From: Calliopsis andreniformis
Lineage: Eukaryota > Arthropoda > Insecta > Hymenoptera > Andrenidae
Direction of reading: 5' to 3'
Assembly (NCBI RefSeq): GCF_051401765.1
Contig: NW_027480438.1
Location: 6,324,001-6,388,000, forward strand
DNA: 64,000 nt
The notes under the pieces are model-generated. The model saw only the letters and a list, made by a program, of their open reading frames with translations, ran no database searches and had not been told where the DNA came from. Position 1 is the stretch's first letter; the number at the start of each line of letters is the position of its first letter. Shown one piece after another: positions 12,801 through 25,191 of this stretch. A program made the translations under genes and the position numbers.

Positions 12801-14094
12801 ATCCTCAATACTCAATCTTCAATCCTCAATCTTCAATTCTCAATCCTCAATTCTCAATCCTCAATCGTCAATCCTCAATCCCCAATCCTCAATCTTCAAT
12901 CCTCAATCCTCTATCCTCAATCCTGAAACCTCAATCCTCAGTCTTCAATCCTCAATACTCAATACCCAATCCTCAGTCTTCAATCCTCAATCCTCAATCA
13001 TTAATTCTCAATCCTCAATCCTCAGGCCACTGTCCTTAAACCTCAATCCTCAACCCTCAGCCCTCATCCTCAATCCTCAACCCTCAATCCTCAATCCTCA
13101 ATCTTCAATCCTCAATACTCAATCTTCAATCCTCAATCCTCAATCCTCAGTCCTCAAACCTCAATTCTGAATCATCAATCTCCAGCCCTCAGTCCTGAAC
13201 AATCAGGTGACAATGCTCAATCCTAAATAGAATATCCCCAATTCACAGTTTTCAATACTCAATGCTCAATCTGCAATCTTCAAATCTCTATCCACAAACA
13301 TCAATTCTCATCACTCAACACTCAACACTCAGTCCTCAACGTTCAATCCTCAATCCTCAATTCTCAATCTTCAATCCTCAGTACTCAACCTTAAATCCTC
13401 AATCCTCAATCCTCAATCTTCAATCCTCAATCCTCAATACTCAATCCTCAACCCTCAATCCTCAATCCTCAATCATCAATCCTCAATCTTCAATACTCAA
13501 TCCTCAATCCTCAATCCTCAATCCTCAATCCTCAATCCTCAATCACCAATCCTCAATCTTCAATCCTCAGGACTCAACCTTTAATCCTCAATCCTCAATC
13601 CTCAATCATCAATCCTCAATCCTCAATCCGCAATCCTCAATCCTCAATCCTCAATCCTCAATCCTCAATCCTCAATCCTCAATCCTCAATCCTCAATTCT
13701 CAATCTTCAATCCTCAATACTCAATCTTAAGTCCTCAATCCTCAATCCTCAATCTTCAGTCCTCAATCCTCAATACTCAATCCTCAACCCTCAATCCTCA
13801 ATCCTCAATACTCAGACCTCAAACATGAATACTCAACCCTCAGTCCTCGTCCTCAATCCACAACCCTCAATCCTCAATACTCAATCTTCAATCATCAATA
13901 TTCAATCTTCAGTCGTCAATCCTCAATCCTCAACACTCAATCCTCAATCCTCAATGTTCAATCAGCAATAGGCAATCCTCAATCTTCAATCCTCAATCCT
14001 CAATCCTCAATCCTCAATCCTCAATCCTCAATCCTCAGTCCTCAAACCTCAATCCTGAAACCTCAATCCTGAATCCTCAATCTTCAGACCTCAG

Positions 14095-14237
14095 TCCTCA
14101 ACAATCAGTTGTCAATTCTCAGTCCTCAATAGAATATCATCAATTCACAGTTTTCAATACTCAATACTGAATTTGTAATCTTTAAATCTCTATCCACATA
14201 CATCAACTCTCATCACACAAACCTCAACACTCAGTCC
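14095..14237 (+). repeat. Landmark module type B (first of 24)
   Basis: It is recognised by AACAATCAGTTGTCAATTC, then TAGAATATCATCAATTC. Most copies also have CAATACACAATAC and CCAATTCTTATCAC. Cores: 14130, 19293, 21069, 22440, 23488, 24473, 25639, 26624, 31132, 33928, 41044, 42087, 43199, 44059, 47480, 48592, 51348, 52460, 53320, 56159, 58334, 60502, 61859 and 63419. The copies at 14130, 19293, 24473 and 26624 form a subtype with TGAATTTGTAATC and CCACATACATC. The short inverted repeat ACAA-TCAG-TTGT is too short to claim a hairpin. Confidence 0.9.
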
Positions 14238-14274
14238 CCAATCCTCAATCTTCAATCCTCAATCCTGAATGCTC

Positions 14275-14778
14275 AATCATCAATCCTCAATTTTCAATCC
14301 TCAATACTCAATCATGAATCCTCAATCCTCAATCCTCAATCCTCAATCCTCAACCCTCAACCGTCAGTCTTCAAACCTCAATACTCAATCTTCAATCCTC
14401 AATCCTCAATCCTCAATCCTCAATCCTCATCCTTCAATCCTCAGTACCCAATCCTCAATCTTCAATCCTCAATCCGCAATCCTCAATCCTCAATCCTCAA
14501 TCTTCAATCCTCAATCCTCAACCCTCAATCCTCAATCCTCAATCTTCAATCCTCAATACTCAATCATGAATCCTCAATCCTCAATCCTCAATCCTCAATC
14601 CTCAACCCTCAACCGTCAGTCTTCAAACCTCAATACTCAATCTTCATTCCTCAATCCTCAATCCTCAATCCTCAATCCTCATCCTTCAATCCTCAGTACC
14701 CAATCCTCAATCTTCAATCCTCAATCCTCAATCCTCAATTCTCAATCCTCAACCCTCAGCCCTCAGTCCTTAAACCTC
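14275..14778 (+). repeat. 252-bp internal tandem duplication inside family 1 copy 3
   Basis: A segment holding AATCATGAATCC, an ACCGTCAGTC string and a CTCATCCTTC string occurs twice, 252 bases (36 heptamers) apart, with ATCATGAATC at 14311 and 14563. Small differences distinguish the halves, for example ATTTTCAATC against ATCTTCAATC upstream of the marker. The same pair recurs at about 19438-19941 in the right copy of the 5,163-bp duplication, so it arose before that duplication. Confidence 0.8.
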
Positions 14779-14978
14779 AACCCTCAACCCTCAGCCCTCA
14801 TCCTCAATCCTCAATCCTCAATCCTCAATCCTTAATCTTCAATCCTCAATACTCAATCTTCAATCCTCAATCCTCAGACCTCAATGTTCAATCCTCAATG
14901 TTCAATCCTCAATACCCAATCCTCAATCTTCACTCCTCAATCCTCAATCCTCAATCTTCAATCCTCAATACTCAATCC

Positions 14979-17900
14979 TCAATCCTCAACCCTCAATGTT
15001 CAATCCGCAATACCCAATCCTCAATCGTCAATCCTCAATCCTCAATCCTCAATCCTCAATCCTCAATCCTCAATCCTCAATCCTCAACCCTCAATCGTCA
15101 GTCTTCAAACCTCAATACTCAACCTTCAATCCTCAATCCTCAATCCTCAATCCTCAATCCTCATCCTTCAATCCTCAATACCCAATCCTCAATCTTCAAT
15201 CCTCAATCCTCAATCCTCAATTCTCAATCCTCAACCCTCAGCCCTCAGTCCTTAAACCTCAATCCTCAACCCTCAGCCCTCATCCTCAATCCTCAATCCT
15301 CAATCCTCAATCCTTAATCTCCAATCCTCAATACTCAATCTTCAATCCTCAATCCTCAGACCTCAACGTTCAATCCTCAATGTTCAATCCTCAATACCCA
15401 ATCCTCAATCTTCACTCCTCAATCCTCAATCCTCAATCCTCAATCCTCAATCCTAAATATTCAATCCTCAATACTCAATCTTCAATACTCAATCCTCAAT
15501 CCTCAATTCTCAATCCTCAACCCTCAGCCCTCAGTCCTTAAACCTCATTCCTCAACCCTCAGCCCTCATCCTCAATCCTCAACCCTCAATCCTCAAGCGT
15601 AAATCCTCAATCCTCTGTCTTCAATCCTCAATACTCAATACCCAATCCTCAGTCTTGAATCCTCAATCCTCAATCATCAATTCTCAATCCTCAATCCTCA
15701 GTCCTCAGTCCTTAAACCTCAATCCTCAACCCTCAGCCCTCATCCTCAATCCTCAATCCTCAATCCACAATCCTCAATCTTCAATCCTCAATACTCAAGC
15801 TTCAATCCTCGATCCTCAATCCTCAGTCCTCAAACCTCAATTCTGAATCCTCAATCCTGAATCCTCAATCTCCAGCCCTCAGTCTTGAACAATCAGGTGA
15901 CAATCCTCAATCCTCAATAGAATATCCTCAATTCACAGATTTCAATACTCAATACTCAATCTGCAATCTTTGAACCTCTATCCACAAACACCAATTCTCA
16001 TCACTCAACCCACAACACACAGTCCCCAATCTTCAATTTTCAATCCTCAATCATCAATCCTCAATCCTCAATCCTCAATCCTCAATCCTCAATCCTCAAC
16101 CCTCAATCGTCAGCCTTCAAACCTCATTACTCAATCTTCAATCCTCAATCCTCAATCCTCAATCCTCAGTCTTCAATCCTCAATACTCAGTACCCAATCC
16201 TCAGTCTTCAATCCTCAATCCTCAATCATCAATTCTCAATCCTCAATCCTCAGTCCTCAGTCCTCAATCCTCAATCCTCAGTCCTCAATCCTCAATCCTC
16301 AATCCTCAAACCTCAATCCTCAACCGTCAGTCCTCGTCCTCAATCCTCAACACTCAATCCTCAATCCTCAATCTTCAATCATCAATACTCAATCTTCAAT
16401 CCTCAATGTTCAATCCTAAATCCTCAATCCTCAATCCTCAATATTCAAAACAAAACCCTCAACCACCAATCCTCAACACTCAACCATCAATCCTCAATTC
16501 TCAATACTCAATAGAGTATCCCGAATTCTCATGGTCCAATACGCAATCCACAATTTTCAATAATCAAATCTCAATCCTGAAACATCAATTCTCAACACTC
16601 TATCCTCAACACTCAGTCCTCTCTCTTCAATCCTCCATCCTCAACCCTCAATCCTCAAGCGTCAATCCTCAATCCTCAATCCTCACTCCTCAATCCTCAA
16701 TCCTCAGTCCTCAAACCACAATCCTGAATCCTCAATCCTGAATCCTCAATCTTCAGCCCTCAGTCCTCAACTATCAGTTGTCAATCCTCAATCCTCACTA
16801 GAATATCCACAGTTCAGAGTTTTCCATACGCAATACTCAATCTGCAATCTTCAAATCTCTATGCACAAACATCAATTCTCATCACTCAACCCTCAACACT
16901 CAGTCCCCAATCCTCAATCTTCAATCATCAATACTCAATCTTCAATTCTCAATCTTCAATCCTCAATCCTCAATCCTCAATTCTCAATCCTCAATTCTCA
17001 ATCCTCAATCGTCAGTCCTCAATCCCCAATCCTCAATCTTCAATCCTCAATCCTCAATCCTCAATCCTCAATCCTCAATCCTCAATCTTCAATCCTCAAT
17101 ACTCAATACCCAATCCACAGTCTTCAATCCTCAATCCTCAATCCTCAATTCTCAATCCTCAATCCTCAGTCCTCAGTCCTTAAACCTCAATCCTCAACCC
17201 TCAGCCCTCATCCTCAATCCTCAATCCTCAATCCTCAATCCTCAATCTTCAATCCTCAGTACTCAATCCTCAACCCTCAGACCTAATTCTTCAATCCTGA
17301 ATAACCAATCCTCAATCTTCAATCCTCAATCCTCAATCCTCAATTCTCAATCCTCAATCCTCAATCCTCAGACCTCAAACATCAATACTCAACCCTCAGT
17401 CCTCGTCCTCAATCCGCAACCCTCAATCCTCAATGCTCAATCTTCAATCATCAATATTCAATCTTCAATCCTCAATCCTCAATCCTCAATCCTCAATCCT
17501 CAATCCACAATCCTCGGACCTCAAACATGAATACTCAACCCTCAGTCCTCGTCCTCAATCCACAACCCTCAATCCTCAATCCTCAATCTTCAATCATCAA
17601 TATTCAATCTTCAGTCCTCAATCCTCAATCCTCAATCCTCAATCTTCAATCCGCAATACCCAGCCCTCAATCTTCGATCCTCAATGCTCAATCCTCAGTC
17701 CTCAATCCTCAATCCTCAATCCTCAGTCCTCAAACCTCAATCCTGAAACCTCAATCCTGAATCCTCAATCTTCAGCCCTCAGTCGTCAATAATCAATAGT
17801 CAATACTCAATCATCAATAGAATATCCTCAATTCACAGTTTTCAATAATCAATCCCCATTCTTCAATCTTCAAATCTCAATCCACAAACATCAATTCCCA

Positions 17901-20141
17901 TCACTCAACCCTCAACACTAAGTCCTCAATCTTCAATCCTCAATCCTCAATCCTCAACCTCCAATCCTCAATACTCAATCTTCAATCCTCAATCTTCAAT
18001 TCTCAATCCTCAATTCTCAATCCTCAATCGTCAATCCTCAATCCCCAATCCTCAATCTTCAATCCTCAATCCTCTATCCTCAATCCTGAAACCTCAATCC
18101 TCAGTCTTCAATCCTCAATACTCAATACCCAATCCTCAGTCTTCAATCCTCAATCCTCAATCATTAATTCTCAATCCTCAATCCTCAGGCCACTGTCCTT
18201 AAACCTCAATCCTCAACCCTCAGCCCTCATCCTCAATCCTCAACCCTCAATCCTCAATCCTCAATCTTCAATCCTCAATACTCAATCTTCAATCCTCAAT
18301 CCTCAATCCTCAGTCCTCAAACCTCAATTCTGAATCATCAATCTCCAGCCCTCAGTCCTGAACAATCAGGTGACAATGCTCAATCCTAAATAGAATATCC
18401 CCAATTCACAGTTTTCAATACTCAATGCTCAATCTGCAATCTTCAAATCTCTATCCACAAACATCAATTCTCATCACTCAACACTCAACACTCAGTCCTC
18501 AACGTTCAATCCTCAATCCTCAATTCTCAATCTTCAATCCTCAGTACTCAACCTTAAATCCTCAATCCTCAATCCTCAATCTTCAATCCTCAATCCTCAA
18601 TACTCAATCCTCAACCCTCAATCCTCAATCCTCAATCATCAATCCTCAATCTTCAATACTCAATCCTCAATCCTCAATCCTCAATCCTCAATCCTCAATC
18701 CTCAATCACCAATCCTCAATCTTCAATCCTCAGGACTCAACCTTTAATCCTCAATCCTCAATCCTCAATCATCAATCCTCAATCCTCAATCCGCAATCCT
18801 CAATCCTCAATCCTCAATCCTCAATCCTCAATCCTCAATCCTCAATCCTCAATCCTCAATTCTCAATCTTCAATCCTCAATACTCAATCTTAAGTCCTCA
18901 ATCCTCAATCCTCAATCTTCAGTCCTCAATCCTCAATACTCAATCCTCAACCCTCAATCCTCAATCCTCAATACTCAGACCTCAAACATGAATACTCAAC
19001 CCTCAGTCCTCGTCCTCAATCCACAACCCTCAATCCTCAATACTCAATCTTCAATCATCAATATTCAATCTTCAGTCGTCAATCCTCAATCCTCAACACT
19101 CAATCCTCAATCCTCAATGTTCAATCAGCAATAGGCAATCCTCAATCTTCAATCCTCAATCCTCAATCCTCAATCCTCAATCCTCAATCCTCAATCCTCA
19201 GTCCTCAAACCTCAATCCTGAAACCTCAATCCTGAATCCTCAATCTTCAGACCTCAGTCCTCAACAATCAGTTGTCAATTCTCAGTCCTCAATAGAATAT
19301 CATCAATTCACAGTTTTCAATACTCAATACTGAATTTGTAATCTTTAAATCTCTATCCACATACATCAACTCTCATCACACAAACCTCAACACTCAGTCC
19401 CCAATCCTCAATCTTCAATCCTCAATCCTGAATGCTCAATCATCAATCCTCAATTTTCAATCCTCAATACTCAATCATGAATCCTCAATCCTCAATCCTC
19501 AATCCTCAATCCTCAACCCTCAACCGTCAGTCTTCAAACCTCAATACTCAATCTTCAATCCTCAATCCTCAATCCTCAATCCTCAATCCTCATCCTTCAA
19601 TCCTCAGTACCCAATCCTCAATCTTCAATCCTCAATCCGCAATCCTCAATCCTCAATCCTCAATCTTCAATCCTCAATCCTCAACCCTCAATCCTCAATC
19701 CTCAATCTTCAATCCTCAATACTCAATCATGAATCCTCAATCCTCAATCCTCAATCCTCAATCCTCAACCCTCAACCGTCAGTCTTCAAACCTCAATACT
19801 CAATCTTCATTCCTCAATCCTCAATCCTCAATCCTCAATCCTCATCCTTCAATCCTCAGTACCCAATCCTCAATCTTCAATCCTCAATCCTCAATCCTCA
19901 ATTCTCAATCCTCAACCCTCAGCCCTCAGTCCTTAAACCTCAACCCTCAACCCTCAGCCCTCATCCTCAATCCTCAATCCTCAATCCTCAATCCTTAATC
20001 TTCAATCCTCAATACTCAATCTTCAATCCTCAATCCTCAGACCTCAATGTTCAATCCTCAATGTTCAATCCTCAATACCCAATCCTCAATCTTCACTCCT
20101 CAATCCTCAATCCTCAATCTTCAATCCTCAATACTCAATCT
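14979..20141 (+). repeat. 5,163-bp tandem duplication, right copy (HOR family 1, copy 4)
   Basis: The cores at 15918, 16512, 16799, 17818, 18391 and 19293 all lie 5,163 bases after those of the left copy. The only difference I noticed is T at 10856 against A at 16019. Translated segments from the two halves, used here only as a comparison device, were otherwise identical. The two copies diverge at 14979/20142 (AATCCTCAAC against AATCTTCAAT). Such identity means very recent duplication, active homogenisation or an assembly artefact. Confidence 0.92.
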
Positions 20142-22660
20142 TCAATCCTCAATCCTCAATCCCCACTCCTCAAACCTCAATTCTGAATCCTCAATCCTGA
20201 ATCCTCAATCTTCAGCCTTCAGTCCTGAACAATCAGGTGACAATCCTCAATCCTCAATAGAATATCCTCAATTCATAGTTTTCAATACTCAATACTCAAT
20301 CTGCAATCTTCAAATCTCTATCCACAAACATCAATTCTCATCACTCAACCCTCAATACTCAGTCCTCAATGTTCAATCCTCAATCCTCAATTCTCAATCT
20401 TCAATCCTCAATCCTCAATCCTCAACCTTCAATCCTCAATCCTCTATCCTCAATCCTCTATCCTCAATCCTCAATCCTCAATCCTCAATCCTCAATACTA
20501 AATATTCAATTATCAATACTCAGTCTTCAATCCTCAATCCTCAATCCTCAATCCTCACTCCTCATTCTTCAATCCTCAATACCCAATCCTCAATCTTCAA
20601 TCCTCAAACCTCAATCCTCAATTCTCAATCCTCAATCCTCAATCCTCAATCCTCAATCCTCAATACTCAATCCTCAATCCTCAATCCTCAATCTTCAATC
20701 CTCAATACTCAATCTTCAGTCCTCAATTCTCAATACTCAATACTCAATAATCAGACCTCAACCATCAATACTGAACCCTCAGTCCTTGTCCTCGATCCAC
20801 AACCCTCAATCCTCAATCCTCAATCTTCAATCATCAATATTCAATATTCAGTCCTCAATCCTCAATCCTCAATCCTCAATCCTCAATCCTCAATGTTCAA
20901 TCCGCAATACCCAATCCTGAATCTTCAATCCTCAATCCTCAATCCTCAATCCCCAATCCTCAATCCTCAATCCTCAGTCCTCAAACCTCAATCCTGAATC
21001 CTCAATCCTGAATCCCCAATCTTCAGACCTCAGTCCTCAACAATCAGTTGTCAATTCTCAATCCTCAATAGAATATCATCAATTCACAGTTTTCAATACA
21101 CAATACTCAATCTGCAATCTTTAAATCTCTATCCACAAACACTAATTCTTATCACTCAACCCTCAACACTCAGTCCCCAATCCCCAATGTTCAATCCTCA
21201 ATACCCAATCCTCAATCTTCGCTCCTCAATCCTCAACCCTCATTCCTCAATCCTCACTCCTCAATACTCAATCCTCAGTCCTCAAACCACAATCCTGAAT
21301 CCTCAATCCTGAATCCTCAATCTTCAGCCCTCAGTGCTCAACAATCAGTTGTCATTCCTCAATCCTCACTAGAATATCCCCAGTTCAGAGTTTTCCATAC
21401 GCAATACTCAATCTGCAATCTTCAAATCTCTATCCACAAACATGAATTGTCATCACTCAACCCTCAACACTCAGTCCCCAATCCTCAACCTTCAACCCTC
21501 AATCCTCAACCCTCAATCCTCAATCCTCAATCTTCAATCCTCAATACTCAATCTTCAATCCTCAATCCTCAATCCTCAATCCTCAACTCTCAATCCTTAA
21601 TCCTCAATCCTCAATCCTCAATCCTCAATCCTCAATACTCAATCGTCAATCCTCAATCCTCAATCTTCAATCCTCAATACTCAATCTTCAGTCCTCAATT
21701 CTCAATCTTCAATCCTCAATACTCAATCCTCAATCCTCAATCGTCAATCCTCAATACTCAATCTTTAATCCTCAATCCTCAATCCTCAACCTTCAATCCT
21801 CAATCGTCTATCCTCAATCCTCTATCCTCAATCCTCAATCCTCAATCCTCAATCCTCAATACTAAATATTCAATCCTCAATACTCAGTCTTCAATCCTCA
21901 ATCCTCAATCCTCAATCCTCACTCCTCATTCTTCAATCCTCAATACCCAATCCTCAATCTTCAATCCTCAAACCTCAATCCTCAATTCTCAATCCTCAAT
22001 ACTCAATCCTCAATCCTCAATCCTCAATACTCAATCCTCAATCCTCAATCCTCAATCTTCAATCCTCAATACTCAATCTTCTGTCCTCAATTCTCAATAC
22101 TCAATACTCAATAATCAGACCTCAACCATCAATACTGAACCCTCAGTCCTTGTCCTCAATCCACAACCCTCAATCCTCAATCCTCAATCTTCAATCATCA
22201 ATATTCAATATTCAGTCCTCAATCCTCAATCCTCAATCCTCAATCCTCAATCCTCAATCCTCAATGTTCAATCCGCAATACCCAATCCTGAATCTTCAAT
22301 CCTCAATCCTCAATCCTCAATCCCCAATCCTCAATCCTCAATCCTCAGTCCTCAAACCTCAATCCTGAATCCTCAATCCTGAATCCTCAATCTTCAGACC
22401 TCAGTCCTCAACAATCAGTTGTCAATTCTCAATCCTCAATAGAATATCATCAATTCACAGTTTTCAATACACAATACTCAATCTGCGATCTTTAAATCTC
22501 TATCCACAAACACCAATTCTTATCACTCAACCCTCAACTCTCAGTCCCCAAACCTCAATCTTCAATCCTCAACCCTCAATCCTCAATCCTCAATCCTCAA
22601 TCCTCAATTCTCAATCTTCAATCCTCAATACTCAATCTTAAATCCTCAATCCTCAATCCT
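20142..22660 (+). repeat. HOR family 3 (B-C repeat), upstream group
   Basis: The cores are 20258 (A), 21069 (B), 21370 (C) and 22440 (B). The B-to-C distance is 301 bp (43 heptamers) and B to B is 1,371 bp (196 x 7 minus 1). The string from about 20400 to 21360 corresponds to about 59830-60800 at an offset of 39,433 bp. Both carry the private variant TCCTCGATCCAC just after the K module, near 20791 and 60224. This links blocks almost 40 kb apart. Confidence 0.85.
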
Positions 22661-24500
22661 CAATCTTCAATCCTCAATCTTCAATTCTCAATCCTCAATT
22701 CTCAATCCTCAATCGTCAATCCTCAATCCCCAATCCTCAATCTTCAATCCTCAATCCTCTATCCTCAATCCTCAAACCTCAATCCTCAGTCTTCAATCCT
22801 CAATACTCAATACCCAATCCTCAGTCTTCAATCCTCAATCCTCAATCCTCAATCCTCAATCCTCAATCCTCAATTCTCAATCTTCAATCCTCAATACTCA
22901 ATCTTAAATCCTCAATCCTCAATCCTCAATCTTCAATCCTCAATCCTCAATACTCAATCCTCAACCCTCAATCCTCAATCCTCAATACTCAGACCTCAAA
23001 CATGAATACTCAACCCTCAGTCCTCGTCCTCAATCCACAACCCTCAATCCTCAATACTCAATCTTCAATCATCAATATTCAATCTTCAGTCGTCAATCCT
23101 CAATCCTCAACACTCAATCCTCAATCCTCAATGTTCAATCAGCAATAGGCAATCCTCAATCTTCAATCCTCAATCCTCAATCCTCAATCCTCAATCCTCG
23201 GACCTCAAACATGAATACTCAACCGTCAGACCTCGTCCTCAATCCACAACCCTCAATCCTCAATCCTCAATCTTCAATCATCAATATTCAATCTTCAGTC
23301 CTCAATCCTCAATCCTCAATCCTCAATCCTCAACCCTCAATGTTCAATCCGCAATACCCAATCCTCAATCCTCAATCCTCAATCCTCAATCCTCAGTCCT
23401 CAAACCTCAATCCTGAAACCTCAATCCTGAATCCTCAATCTTCAGACCTCAGTCCTCAACAATCAGTTGTCAATTCTCAGTCCTCAATAGAATATCATCA
23501 ATTCAGAGTTTTCAATACACAATACTCAATCTGCGATCTTTAAATCTCTATCCACAAACACCAATTCTTATCACTCAACCCTCAACTCTCAGTCCCCAAA
23601 CCTCAATCTTCAATCCTCAATCCTCAACCTCCAATCCTCAATACTCAATCTTCAATCCTCAATCTTCAATTCTCAATCCTCAATTCTCAATCCTCAATCG
23701 TCAATCCTCAATCCCCAATCCTCAATCTTCAATCCTCAATCCTCTATCCTCAATCCTCAAACCTCAATCCTCAGTCTTCAATCCTCAATACTCAATACCC
23801 AATCCTCAGTCTTCAATCCTCAATCCTCAATCCTCAATCCTCAATCCTCAATCCTCAATTCTCAATCTTCAATCCTCAATACTCAATCTTAAATCCTCAA
23901 TCCTCAATCCTCAATCTTCAATCCTCAATCCTCAATACTCAATCCTCAACCCTCAATCCTCAATCCTCAATACTCAGACCTCAAACATGAATACTCAACC
24001 CTCAGTCCTCGTCCTCAATCCACAACCCTCAATCCTCAATACTCAATCTTCAATCATCAATATTCAATCTTCAGTCGTCAATCCTCAATCCTCAACACTC
24101 AATCCTCAATCCTCAATGTTCAATCAGCAATAGGCAATCCTCAATCTTCAATCCTCAATCCTCAATCCTCAATCCTCAATCCTCGGACCTCAAACATGAA
24201 TACTCAACCGTCAGACCTCGTCCTCAATCCACAACCCTCAATCCTCAATCCTCAATCTTCAATCATCAATATTCAATCTTCAGTCCTCAATCCTCAATCC
24301 TCAATCCTCAATCCTCAACCCTCAATGTTCAATCCGCAATACCCAATCCTCAATCCTCAATCCTCAATCCTCAATCCTCAGTCCTCAAACCTCAATCCTG
24401 AAACCTCAACCCTGAATCCTCAATCTTCAGACCTCAGTCCTCAACAATCAGTTGTCAATTCTCAGTCCTCAATAGAATATCATCAATTCACAGTTTTCAA
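22661..24500 (+). repeat. 985-bp tandem duplication (two copies)
   Basis: The two copies run about 22661-23645 and 23646-24500, with B cores at 23488 and 24473. Each copy has two K modules and the marker AGCAATAGGC. The period equals 141 x 7 minus 2. The right end diverges after about 24490: CTGCGATCTT in the first copy is replaced by TTTGTAATCTT in the second, matching the B landmarks at 14130 and 19293. The second copy therefore ends in a family 1-like B module. Confidence 0.85.
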
Positions 24501-25191
24501 TACTCAATACTGAATTTGTAATCTTTAAATCTCTATCCACATACATCAACTCTCATCACTCAAACCTCAACACTCAGTCCCCAATCCTCAATCTTCAATC
24601 CTCAATCCTGAATGCTCAATCATCAATCCTCAATTTTCAATCCTTAATACTCAATCATGAATCCTCAATACTCAATCCTCAATCCTCAATCCTCAACCCT
24701 CAATCGTCAGTCTTCAAACCTCAATACTCAATCATCAATCCTCAATCCTCAATACTCAATCCTCAATCCTCATCCTTCAATCCTCAATACCCAATCCTCA
24801 ATCTTCAATCCTCAATCCTCAATCCTCAATTCTCAATCCTCAACCCTCAGCCCTCAGTCCTTAAACCTCAATCCTCAACCCTCAGCCCTCATCCTCAATC
24901 CTCAATCCTCAATCCTCAATCCTTAATCTTCAATCCTCAATACTCAATCTTCAATCCTCAATCCTCAGACCTCAACGTTCAATCCTCAATGTTCAATCCT
25001 CAATACCCAATCCTCAATCTTCACTCCTCAATCCTCAATCCTCAATCCTCAATCCTCAATCCTAAATATTCAATCCTCAATACTCAATCTTCAATCCTCA
25101 ATCCTCAATCCTCAATTCTCAATCCTCAACCCTCAGCCCTCAGTCCTTAAACCTCATTCCTCAACCCTCAGCCCTCATCCTCAATCCTCAA
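23041..25191 (+). repeat. 2,151-bp tandem duplication, left copy
   Basis: The B cores are 23488 and 24473. This block contains most of the 985-bp duplication and two M modules near 24885 and 25170. It repeats directly at 25192-27342. The length equals 308 x 7 minus 5, and I count five 6-base units. A small difference at the first B core is AATTCAGAGT here against AATTCACAGT in the right copy. Confidence 0.88.

Larger units (their letters stand above)
9816..14978 (+). repeat. 5,163-bp tandem duplication, left copy (HOR family 1, copy 3)
   Basis: The cores are 10755 (A*), 11349 (E), 11636 (C), 12655 (D), 13228 (A) and 14130 (B). From about 10607 to about 14015 it matches family 1 copy 2 at an offset of 4,323 bp. 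The part from 9816 to about 10606 has no landmark and carries three M modules (near 10105, 10398 and 10576). The block ends with a B landmark that copies 1 and 2 lack. The length equals 739 x 7 minus 10, and ten 6-base units are present. Confidence 0.92.

Noticed and set aside
14095..14115. Hairpin from ACAA-TCAG-TTGT in type B landmarks
   Set aside because: A 4-bp stem with a 4-base loop and no extension is expected by chance and is absent from types A and D.
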